Source of the DNA: UBA7672 sp031419455
Lineage (GTDB): Bacteria > Pseudomonadota > Alphaproteobacteria > Caulobacterales > Hyphomonadaceae
NCBI GenBank assembly: GCA_031419455.1
Contig: JANOKS010000094.1
Coordinates: forward strand, 1-8,177
DNA: 8,177 bases
Direction: 5' to 3'
Part shown: in pieces, positions 1 through 5,619 of the stretch
Position numbering within the stretch: position 1 is the stretch's first letter
Layout: each line of letters starts with the position of its first letter
Translations under genes and position numbers: made by a program
The notes under the pieces: generated by a model
The model's input: the letters and a program-made list of their open reading frames with translations, nothing else
What the model was told of the DNA's origin: nothing
Database searches by the model: none

Positions 1-546
1 GAAGATGAAGTCCGTCATCGCGGGGCTGTAGACGTCGCCGCCCGCGCACGGCCCCATGATGACGCTGATCTGCGGGATGACGCCTGAAGCCAGCACGTTC
101 TCGAGGAAGATGTCGGCATAGCCGCCCAGCGCCTCGACGCCCTCCTGGATGCGCGCGCCGCCGGCGTCGAACAGGCCGATCACAGGCGCGCCGGCCTTGA
201 TCGCAGCCTTCTGCACCTTGACGATCTTCTCCGCGTGCGCGCGTGACAGCGAGCCGCCGAACACGGTGAAGTCCTTCGAGAACACATAGACCAGGCGGCC
301 GTTGATCAGGCCCCAGCCGGTGACCACGCCGTCGCCAGGGATGCGCTGGTTCTCCATGCCGAAATCATGAGAGCGATGTTCAACGAACATGTCCCATTCC
401 TCGAAGGAGCCCTCGTCCAGCAGCAGCGCAATCCGCTCACGCGCGGTGAGCTTGCCCTTGGCGTGCTGCGCATCGATTCGCTTCTGCCCGCCGCCGAGCT
501 TGGCGGACTCACGCTTCTTTTCGAGCGCTGCGACGATGTCTTTCAT
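1..546 (-). CDS. pccB: Propionyl-CoA carboxylase beta chain (carboxyltransferase subunit), N-terminal part, cut by the window edge
   Basis: This is the first 182 codons of an acyl-CoA carboxylase carboxyltransferase subunit. The family transfers a carboxyl group from biotin to propionyl-CoA, giving methylmalonyl-CoA, in a cytosolic complex with the biotin-carrying alpha subunit. The start reads MKDIVAALEKKRE, followed by GGGQKRIDAQHAKGKLTARE, the usual opening of this family. Further on come FSKDFTVFGGSLS, a GLFDAGGARIQEG segment and GPCAGGDVYSPAMTDF, the glycine-rich acyl-CoA pocket of the N-terminal carboxyltransferase half. Complete homologues are about 510 residues, so roughly a third is visible and the 3' end lies outside. 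The ATG at 546 is chosen because family similarity starts there; a GAGG at 552-555 stands 5 bases upstream. Acetyl-CoA or methylcrotonyl-CoA specificity is possible, but the opening fits PccB best. The gene is intact as far as seen and forms the core-genome anchor of the window. Confidence 0.93.
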   Translation of the reverse strand, partial: MKDIVAALEKKRESAKLGGGQKRIDAQHAKGKLTARERIALLLDEGSFEEWDMFVEHRSHDFGMENQRIPGDGVVTGWGLINGRLVYVFSKDFTVFGGSLSRAHAEKIVKVQKAAIKAGAPVIGLFDAGGARIQEGVEALGGYADIFLENVLASGVIPQISVIMGPCAGGDVYSPAMTDFIF

Positions 547-572
547 GGGCCCCTCGGCGATGTGCCCGCTGG

Positions 573-602
573 CAGATACACGGTGGAAGCTGGCTTTCGC
601 AA
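573..602 (-). promoter_or_regulatory. Possible sigma-70-type promoter for pccB
   Basis: On the minus strand TTGCGA (602-597) is followed after 18 bases by TATCTG (578-573), about 27 bases upstream of the pccB start codon. The match to TTGACA/TATAAT is only partial and no conserved operator is visible, so this is a weak prediction by eye. Confidence 0.2.
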
Positions 603-618
603 GTGTAGCCGGGGGCCA

Positions 619-653
619 GGCAGTAGGGAGTGGGCAGTAGGCAGTAGGCAGTC
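619..653. repeat. Tandem heptamer repeat, five units of GGCAGTA and variants
   Basis: Five consecutive 7-base units read GGCAGTA, GGGAGTG, GGCAGTA, GGCAGTA, GGCAGTC. Three units match exactly in their first six bases and the second is diverged. The array sits in the intergenic region upstream of pccB. Such short arrays arise by replication slippage and may vary in copy number between strains. No coding or regulatory role is evident. Confidence 0.8.
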
Positions 654-720
654 GGGTTTGCTGACAACTAACTCTGGCGTGCGCTGTTCTGCACGGCCCG
701 GATCAGCGCGAGTGGTACTC

Positions 721-740
721 TGGAGGTACCCTCCATCATG
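721..740 (+). promoter_or_regulatory. Ribosome binding site inside a small hairpin, leading to the ATG at 738
   Basis: TGGAGG (721-726) and CCTCCA (730-735) form a perfect 6-bp stem around the loop TAC. The GGAGG in the left arm stands 11 bases before the ATG at 738-740, so the stem would hide the ribosome binding site when folded. This is the best translation start signal in the gene-poor region, but the reading frame behind it is open for only 31 codons. Confidence 0.35.
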
Positions 741-976
741 GCACAGGTTTGGACTGGCGCGGCGCCGACGCTGCGAACCAGCTCGCTACGGCTGCAGACC
801 TGGCCGGCGCGATGCTGGGGGAGCAGTCTGTGATCGCGCTCGGTTCGATCGATGCGTTGAGGCCGTTCGCCGTCGATCTCAAAATTTGCATCGATGAAGC
901 CGTCGCGGGTGCAGAAGGCGGGAAACTAATGGTCACTGAGCTAGCGGCGGCCTGTGGCGCGCTCCTCGAATACTGA
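738..976 (+). pseudogene. Small unrecognised ORF, possibly frameshifted near its start
   Basis: A coherent reading frame runs from TTG at 749 to TGA at 974-976 (75 residues). It has helix-like, Ala/Leu-rich content such as ANQLATAADLAGAMLGEQSV and mostly G or C in third codon positions. The only well-placed start, ATG 738 behind GGAGG, lies in a different frame and gives a 31-codon product ending at a TGA near 833. One extra T in the TTT run at 748-750 would join them into a protein of about 79 residues beginning MAQVLDWRGAD. I do not recognise a family. It could be a decayed gene, a real small protein using TTG, or a chance ORF. No domain, signal peptide or membrane segment is apparent, and no neighbour suggests a role. 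Confidence 0.3.
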
Positions 977-1362
977 GGTAGACGATAGCCATCCCAATCC
1001 ACACACGGCATCGCTCCGCGCATTCCTGACTGCTGGCCGACTGGCGTTCAATATTCCAACAGTATGCCGCCTAATGGCTGACAGCTGGCGCGCCTCCCAA
1101 CGTACAAGCAAGTTGGGCTTAATCCGGTTGCCATTGTCAAAGTTTTGCACTTCCCTCGTGCAAATCGTCGACTCTCGGCGAAGGCGCGAAACCGACTTGG
1201 CAACGACTCTCGGAGTCGAACGGCGAGGGCGGTCGTCAGCCCTACTCAACGCAATGCGACAGACGCGTTGTTGTCGGAAACGCCCATTCTAACCTTATGG
1301 GAGTAACATTTCGGCTTGCATGTCGAACGTCGGCGCGATGTGCTGCGCCTGCAGCGAGTCGC
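977..1362. other. Gene-poor intergenic stretch with several hairpins
   Basis: I see no convincing gene on either strand; the open frames here translate to basic, Arg-rich strings without family resemblance. The stretch holds three short hairpins: TTTGCAC/GTGCAAA at 1144-1150 and 1158-1164, CGACTC/GAGTCG at 1204-1209 and 1213-1218, and CAACGC/GCGTTG at 1247-1252 and 1265-1270. The ten-base word CGACTCTCGG occurs at 1169-1178 and 1204-1213. No T-run follows any stem, so none is a clear intrinsic terminator for the operon ending at 1363. Confidence 0.5.
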
Positions 1363-2232
1363 TTAGCGCTGGGGAATTGTCGCCGGCGCTGTGCGGTTCG
1401 GCTCAGGCCGGTAGGAAACGCCGTTTTCCTGCGCAATCGCCGCGAGGTCGGAAGCGCTGGCGTAGAGACGCTCCGTCGGTCCCTGGTTAGAGTCGATCAC
1501 CTCGAACCAAGTTTCTGCGCCCATCTGGAACGTCTTTGACAGCACGATCTGATGCGAGCCGCCCGTTGCTGCGACACCCAGCATGACCGGATAGCCCTGT
1601 TGCAGCGTGGTCGCATATTGAGGCGGCGGCGTCACCACGGCACGCCCATAGCCTTCGGCCAGGATGATGACTTCCCCTCCCATCAGGCCGCCGCCACGCC
1701 GTTCGAGCGCATCCTGGGGATTGACCCGATCGCGCGCAGGCCGCCAAGGTCCTTGCCCAATGAGCTCGGTGGCGCGCGCTGCCGCCGCGCCGTAGGGAAT
1801 CCCCGCCGCCGTGGCTAGCGCGAACACGGCGCAGTCCTGCTCGGACTGCGTGCCTGAGCCGTAAAGGCCCGGTCCCTGCCCGCTTGCAGCTGCTTCCCTA
1901 AACCGGTCATCGGCGGTGCGCCCGCGCATTGCGTTCCAGGCGCGTGCGATCGCGGCGGAATCGCGCCGGAAGGGCGGGTCGGGATCGAGCTGGTGCAGCG
2001 CATTGTCCAGCCGGTAACGGTCCGCGGGGCTCGCGCCAAACTTTACCATGGACTGGATCATGGCCTCGGCTTCAGCGTCGAAATCGGCGGGATTGTACAG
2101 GCGCTTTCCGCACCAGGCGCCCTTGTCGGTCTGCTCGATCAGCATGTCGCCCGGCGCGCATTGCGCCATCGCCTTGGGCGCCAAGGCGGCCACGGCGCAG
2201 ACGAGCGCCCCGCAAAGGACGAAGGCGCGCAT
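1363..2232 (-). CDS. Predicted secreted cysteine peptidase (papain/C39-like fold)
   Basis: This is a 289-residue exported protein of uncertain family. The start is ATG 2232, with GGAGGGG about 6 bases upstream, followed by a signal peptide (MRAFVLCGALVCAVAALAPK) with likely cleavage after AMA at residue 23. The mature part has a helical region (about 50-120) and then a domain with the spacing of a papain/C39-like peptidase. That domain has SEQDCAVFALATAAG with candidate nucleophile Cys134 and a preceding Gln, GGSHQIVLSK with His227, and FEVIDSNQGPTERLY with Asp247 as the third residue. The catalytic triad is inferred from spacing and local resemblance, not from a search. It is the last gene of a three-gene operon and its ATG overlaps the previous stop codon (TAATG), implying translational coupling. 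It probably acts in the periplasm or outside the cell on an unknown substrate. A non-proteolytic relative, such as a transglutaminase-like or amidase-type enzyme, is an alternative. Confidence 0.7.
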   Translation of the reverse strand: MRAFVLCGALVCAVAALAPKAMAQCAPGDMLIEQTDKGAWCGKRLYNPADFDAEAEAMIQSMVKFGASPADRYRLDNALHQLDPDPPFRRDSAAIARAWNAMRGRTADDRFREAAASGQGPGLYGSGTQSEQDCAVFALATAAGIPYGAAAARATELIGQGPWRPARDRVNPQDALERRGGGLMGGEVIILAEGYGRAVVTPPPQYATTLQQGYPVMLGVAATGGSHQIVLSKTFQMGAETWFEVIDSNQGPTERLYASASDLAAIAQENGVSYRPEPNRTAPATIPQR

Positions 2233-2816
2233 TAATTCCCCTCCAGGGGCGCGTTGGCGTTCTGGCGATAGAGGTCGAGCGGCGCGGAGGGCCAATTCGC
2301 GTAGGCGTTGCGCGACTGAATGCCGGTCAGATAGCGCTCCCAGTGCGCTTCGACCGCCTGGTCCGCACGCAGCGGCCCAAGCGCGGTTTCGATGGGCGAC
2401 ATGAAGCGCTGGCGCTCTTCGGGCGTGCCCCCGGCAGTTGCCTGGTAGAGCGTCAGCACACGCTCATAATCGGCGATCGCCAGGGCATGGCGACTGAAGC
2501 TCGCATAGAGCCTTGCACGGTAGTAATACCCCCGGTAGTCGTCCGGCGTCAGAGTAGTGGCCTGGGTGTAATCGGCCAGCGCGGCGTCGTAACGTCCTTG
2601 CGCCTGGTTCGCCCGGCCGCGCTCCACCACGACACGGCGCTGGCCTTCGACCGTGGCGAGGCCGATGCGCATGAGCTCGTCACACGCGGCGAACTTCGTC
2701 GCCGCGTCTGTGCTGCTCAGGCACTCGTTGACCTTGGGGTCGTCCTGCGCCGAGGCGGTGGCGGGGCCGGAGATCCAAAAGGCCGCGGCTCCGACAATGA
2801 ACTGAAGCGCGCGCAT
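2232..2816 (-). CDS. Exported TPR-repeat protein
   Basis: This 194-residue protein has a clear signal peptide (MRALQFIVGAAAFWISG, likely cut after ASA at residue 23). Cys32 and Cys45 in the mature N-terminus could form a disulfide in the periplasm. Two tetratricopeptide-like repeats follow at about 62-94 (ERGRANQAQGRYDAALADYT) and 95-128 (YYYRARLYASFSRHALAIAD), with the usual small-residue and Tyr/Ala positions. The C-terminal 60 residues are predicted helix without a recognised domain. TPR modules bind protein partners, so this is most likely a scaffold for the flanking exported proteins. The gene starts at ATG 2816 with a GGGGAG about 9 bases upstream, 23 bases after the preceding stop, and its TAA shares one base with the next ATG. 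I cannot name the system. Confidence 0.8.
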   Translation of the reverse strand: MRALQFIVGAAAFWISGPATASAQDDPKVNECLSSTDAATKFAACDELMRIGLATVEGQRRVVVERGRANQAQGRYDAALADYTQATTLTPDDYRGYYYRARLYASFSRHALAIADYERVLTLYQATAGGTPEERQRFMSPIETALGPLRADQAVEAHWERYLTGIQSRNAYANWPSAPLDLYRQNANAPLEGN

Positions 2817-2839
2817 CGTTCAGATCTCCCCGCAGGTGT

Positions 2840-4165
2840 TCACGACAGCGGCGCTTCAATGCGCTTTGCGATGGCGGCGAGGTCAAAGCCCCGGCTGCGC
2901 AGGCCGCGCAGGAAAGCCGCCGCCTCGCCATAGTCGAACATCCGGTCGACAATCACCTCGTTGCGATAGTAGGCGACGTTCGCGGCTACATGCTGGGCGT
3001 TGGCGCGGTATTGAGGGGAGATATTGCCTTGCGCAATGGCGTCGTAGTCCGGGCTCAACCCGCCATCGGCTGCTGCTTCGGGTGTCAGCGGAAAAAGGCG
3101 GATGTCTAGCTTGGCGTTGGTAGACGATAGTTCGCCGTCGGCGACGCTGAACTCAAACCCCGTGAACTTAAAGAACACCGCGACATATCCAGCGTCGCTC
3201 TCGTCGGGCTGGGGCGTGTATCCTTGCGCGAAACGATAGCCACGCGTCCATGTATCACTGGCAAAAACGATATCGCCGAGGAAATGGTCCGCAGCCTTCA
3301 AATCGAGCACCAGATCGGAATCGGCCGGTGCTTTGCCGTAGATCACATGCACGCCGCCCAGCGACACTCCCACACGGGAATCGTCCTGAATGGCGCGGCA
3401 CAGCAAGGCGAGCACGCTGGGCGCGACCGGTGCGAAATACACCGTGTTGTCGTTCAGCACGAACGCATTGAAGCGTGCGTCGTAAGAGAGCCGTTCGACC
3501 GAGCCGAACACGGCCGCGCCGTCGAGCACGACGCCGCCAGGGATGCTGCCCATGTCCTTCATCGTGTTTTGGGCATCCTGCGCGCTCGCATCGTTGTAGG
3601 CGCCATTAGCAGTCGCGCGCGTGCGGCCCGGGACGGTGGCGTCATCCACGCCCGTGCCGGGACGGGCAACGTCAAAGAAGACATCGGCGTTTGGCGCGCC
3701 CTGTCCGGACCCGCCCAGAGCGCCGGAGACTACCGAATCGACGCGCTTCTGCACGGCCTGCAGCTGCTCGGGCGAGTATCGGCGCTTTGCTAGCTGGTCC
3801 ACCACATCGGCGGATTGCTGCGATGTGCTAACCACACGGTCTGGCACCGGGTTCGAACGCGGGAGGCCGCCCGAAGCAGGTGTCTGTGTCGCAAGGCCTG
3901 GTGCTGCCGGCGGGCGCGGCTGGACGGCTTCGCGAGGCGGGGCGGGCGGTACCTGGATCGGGCGTGTATCGACGACGCTCGTGTCCGCGCCATCGGCCGG
4001 AACATAGGCTGAGTTCGGCACGAAATAGGCTTCGAGGTCGCTGACATCGACAACCTGCGCAACCGCCGGAGCGCACACCGCGCTGGCGATCCAGAAGCAA
4101 ATCGCCGCGAGCACGCCCCCAGGAGTCCGACGATGCGCGAAACCCAATCGATCAACAAAGCGCAC
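2840..4165 (-). CDS. Exported protein of unknown family, Pro-rich linker plus C-terminal globular domain
   Basis: I do not recognise this 441-residue protein. I choose GTG 4165 because GGAGG at 4171-4175 stands 5 bases upstream; a longer GTG start at 4201 (453 residues) has no comparable site. The N-terminus carries a signal peptide: HRRTPGG, then hydrophobic VLAAICFWIASAVC, with likely cleavage after AVA at residue 36. Residues about 67-105 are rich in Pro and Ala, a flexible linker, and 120-150 are predicted helix. A globular domain from about 205 to 440 contains GGVVLDGAAVFGSVERLSYD, NDNTVYFAPVAP, and a Phe-rich strand VAVFFKFTGFEF. It ends in an amphipathic helix (YGEAAAFLRGLRSRGFDLAA). 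No catalytic motif or membrane anchor is evident. It is first in the operon with the TPR protein and the predicted peptidase, and may be a structural component, binding partner or substrate of theirs. Confidence 0.75.
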   Translation of the reverse strand: MRFVDRLGFAHRRTPGGVLAAICFWIASAVCAPAVAQVVDVSDLEAYFVPNSAYVPADGADTSVVDTRPIQVPPAPPREAVQPRPPAAPGLATQTPASGGLPRSNPVPDRVVSTSQQSADVVDQLAKRRYSPEQLQAVQKRVDSVVSGALGGSGQGAPNADVFFDVARPGTGVDDATVPGRTRATANGAYNDASAQDAQNTMKDMGSIPGGVVLDGAAVFGSVERLSYDARFNAFVLNDNTVYFAPVAPSVLALLCRAIQDDSRVGVSLGGVHVIYGKAPADSDLVLDLKAADHFLGDIVFASDTWTRGYRFAQGYTPQPDESDAGYVAVFFKFTGFEFSVADGELSSTNAKLDIRLFPLTPEAAADGGLSPDYDAIAQGNISPQYRANAQHVAANVAYYRNEVIVDRMFDYGEAAAFLRGLRSRGFDLAAIAKRIEAPLS

Positions 4166-4264
4166 CGAAACCTCCGCCATCAAGGCGACGCGCACCCGCA
4201 CTCACTGACTACGTATTGAACCCGCGGGGCAAACGCACGCTGTCCGTCCTACCTAATCTAATTT

Positions 4265-4293
4265 AAGCTACTGCGTAGACTCTATGAGCGCAA
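4265..4293 (-). promoter_or_regulatory. Possible promoter of the three-gene exported operon
   Basis: On the minus strand TTGCGC (4293-4288) and TAGCTT (4270-4265) are separated by 17 bases, about 100 bases upstream of the chosen GTG start. The hexamers match the consensus only partly. The surrounding 4256-4270 is AT-rich against a GC-rich background, which supports a promoter in this area more than it supports these exact boxes. Confidence 0.22.
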
Positions 4294-4483
4294 GGCTCCC
4301 GCGATTTGCTGCGAAAAAGATCAGCAACGTGCCAGCGAAGCTTTTCAGGGCAGCTGGGAGGGCCAGGGCGAGAGTTCTGAAACTATGCGCGGCCCCCTCA
4401 TACTAAAGATGCGGAACGCCGCTCCTCGGTAGAAGGAAATTTGAGCTGGACACGCCTTGAGAGTTCTTCAACAGAATTCTTAA

Positions 4484-4548
4484 GCGTTCTTGGACGCCGG
4501 CCGCGCGCTGACAGGCCCGCATGCCGAGAGGCCGGCGTCGAAGAACGC
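4484..4548. repeat. Long stem-loop: 19-bp inverted repeat with one mismatch and a 27-base loop
   Basis: The arm at 4484-4502 (GCGTTCTTGGACGCCGGCC) is the reverse complement of 4530-4548, with a single mismatch at base 9. The loop is 4503-4529. There is no downstream T-run on either strand, so it does not look like a standard intrinsic terminator. It could be a palindromic intergenic repeat of the REP/BIME type, a structured RNA, or the fused ends of a lost element. A chance match of this length is unlikely. Confidence 0.75.
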
Positions 4549-4739
4549 CGAGTGTAGGGAACCGCGGGAGACGGGTGGGAGCGCGCCTATGATGGGGATA
4601 GTACGGCGCCGGCCGCGACCGGAGCGGTAGATCGCCGCCCTGCCCGGTGTGCGAGGAAGGCTTCGGCATCATTCACCGAGAGGGTTGGCGCGTTGGAGAT
4701 GTGCGTTGAGGCCATGCGATCCGGTGCAACCAACTGGCC

Positions 4740-4757
4740 GGTGCTGTCAAGTTAGCC
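4740..4757. repeat. Motif resembling the IS6-type end at 7840 and the MITE terminal repeat
   Basis: GGTGCTGTCAAGTTAGCC shares its first ten bases with the proposed IS6 left end at 7840-7849. It also matches the MITE terminus (GGTGTTGACAAGTTA) at 13 of 15 positions. No transposase follows it on either side. It may be a leftover element end at the border of the rearranged segment holding the helicase fragment, or a coincidence. Confidence 0.3.
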
Positions 4758-4852
4758 AAGTATAGGCCGTTTTCTGGTTCGTTTGGCTGCACCGCGACAT
4801 CGAAATCCCAGGCAAAAACAGGTACGGCTGGGCGGTCGCCGAATCCACTTGA

Positions 4853-5062
4853 CGAGTATTCGCGATTTACCTGACAGCGCCCTTGCTTGCTATCCGTGTG
4901 ATGGCCGTGGGCGCGTTGGTTCGCAATGCACGGCAGAACCCTGATGTGATTCCGATACTCCAGATTGTGGCATTCAAGGATCGCGCTGACGCAGTACGCA
5001 AGAGGGCCATGGCTGGCCTTGTCTCGCTTGGTATCTACCCCGATCCGCCAACATCGATGTGA
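4853..5062 (+). other. Short hydrophobic ORF fragment, unrecognised
   Basis: A plus-strand frame open from 4853 to TGA 5060-5062 encodes a plausible protein-like string: a hydrophobic helix (FAIYLTAPLLAIRVMAVGAL), then NARQNPDVIPILQIVAFKD and a basic helix. Usable starts are TTG 4883, GTG 4898 and ATG 4901, none with a good ribosome binding site. The same frame is also open at 4766-4849, ended by TGA 4850, so a longer gene may have been broken by one stop. Third codon positions are less GC-rich than in neighbouring genes. It ends almost exactly where similarity of the opposite-strand helicase fragment stops (about 5058), which suggests a recombination junction. The family is unknown and it may be chance. 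Confidence 0.25.
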
Positions 5063-5294
5063 TCCACTCACCTGCGGAGATGATAGCGGCATGGCCAATA
5101 ATCGTGACCAGATCACGGTGGCCACGCGCCTTTGCCCGCAGAACGCAGAAACCGCTTTCTGCATTGTGGAAGGTGACCCGCTCGACCAGGCCCGCCAGTA
5201 CTTCCTGGGTGGCGGGTTCGGGTGGTGGCGTCACAGGCATGACCGCTGCCGGCGCCAGCTCCACGGCATCTCGAACGACCTCGTCCCGAAACAC
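4974..5294 (-). pseudogene. Truncated N-terminus of a RecD2-like ATP-dependent DNA helicase
   Basis: The translation contains PPPEPATQEVLAGLVERVTF and HNAESGFCVLRAKARGHRDL, then VGHAA-like IIGHAAIISAGEWIT. This is the N-terminal OB-like domain of RecD-like helicases (RecD2/YrrC type), as found in alphaproteobacteria. Similarity ends at about 5058; the remaining 28 codons to TGA 4974 are unrelated. Complete family members are over 700 residues with Walker motifs, all of which are missing here, so helicase activity is impossible. The likely original start is ATG 5240; a GTG at 5294 gives 18 more residues that do not resemble the family. The family translocates on single-stranded DNA using ATP. 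This remnant indicates deletion or recombination, in keeping with the MITE about 110 bases away. Confidence 0.75.
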
Positions 5295-5404
5295 CGCTCA
5301 GAGCGGCGAAACCCGTGCCTACGAATTGGCGGCGCAGGATGCAACTTCTTGGGTCACCCTAAGGCGTGGGGCGAATGAAAACGAGGTGTTCCGGGCGGGC
5401 CAGG

Positions 5405-5532
5405 TGTTGACAAGTTAAGTGCTTTTCGGTCCGGATCGGTCGATGTCATATCGAAAATCACTTGCGATTTCAGATGACGTTCTCGGCCGCCGAGGCCCCA
5501 AATGGGTCGTTTTGGACTTAACTTGTCAACAC
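5405..5532. mobile_element. MITE-like element, 128 bp, with terminal inverted repeats and CCAGG target duplication
   Basis: GGTGTTGACAAGTTAAGT at 5403-5420 is perfectly repeated in inverse orientation at 5516-5533 (18 of 18 bases). The sequence CCAGG stands directly outside on both sides (5400-5404 and 5533-5537), consistent with a 5-bp target duplication and an element running from TGTTGAC to its inverse. The roughly 95-base interior is less GC-rich than its surroundings. It contains weak palindromes, including CTCGGC/GCCGAG at about 5481-5493, and has no transposase gene. This is the layout of a non-autonomous miniature transposable element moved by a full-length relative elsewhere. I cannot assign the parent IS family. 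It lies between the helicase fragment and the TIR-fusion gene and could also act as a transcriptional barrier through its long stem. Confidence 0.75.
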
Positions 5533-5619
5533 CCAGGACGGGGGTCCCACGCGGACATGTGTGGAGGTTGTCGACCCGGCCTGGACGTCTCCTCCCCGCT
5601 TGTTGAGAGCCGACCAGGA

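Larger units (their letters stand above)
4202..4739. other. Intergenic stretch without a convincing gene
   Basis: Between the operon start and the IS-end-like motif at 4740 I see no supported coding region. An open frame on the minus strand (4672-4403) translates to a Pro/Arg-rich string typical of antisense noise in GC-rich DNA. The stretch holds the probable promoter region of the exported operon (about 4260-4295), three spaced TTCTT words at about 4464-4491, and the long stem-loop at 4484-4548. Confidence 0.5.

Noticed and set aside
1200..1230. tRNA-like T-arm (GTTCGACTCC on the minus strand)
   Set aside because: The flanking five bases do not pair as a T-stem, and no acceptor or anticodon arm can be built.
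2150..2170. Cys directly after the peptidase signal sequence (AMAQC), a possible lipoprotein
   Set aside because: The lipobox needs a [LVI][AS][GA]C-like sequence; Gln directly before Cys does not fit, and AMA|Q suits ordinary cleavage.
1929..2933. Long plus-strand ORF of 334 codons
   Set aside because: It runs antisense to the TPR and peptidase genes and translates to an Arg/Pro/Gly-rich string typical of shadow frames in GC-rich DNA. The minus-strand genes have signal peptides, ribosome sites and domains.
3224..3793. Plus-strand ORF of 189 codons inside the 441-residue gene
   Set aside because: Antisense shadow with no ribosome site or recognisable motif; the minus frame has the better start and signal peptide.
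4849..4944. Short plus frame with CYPCDGRGRV, resembling a DnaJ-type CxxCxGxG zinc motif
   Set aside because: Only one motif copy in 31 codons, a TTG start without a ribosome site, and overlap with the more protein-like frame at 4853-5062.
4673..5164. Minus ORF of 163 codons overlapping the helicase fragment
   Set aside because: It overlaps the helicase frame out of phase, and its composition (many Cys, His, Arg) fits no family.
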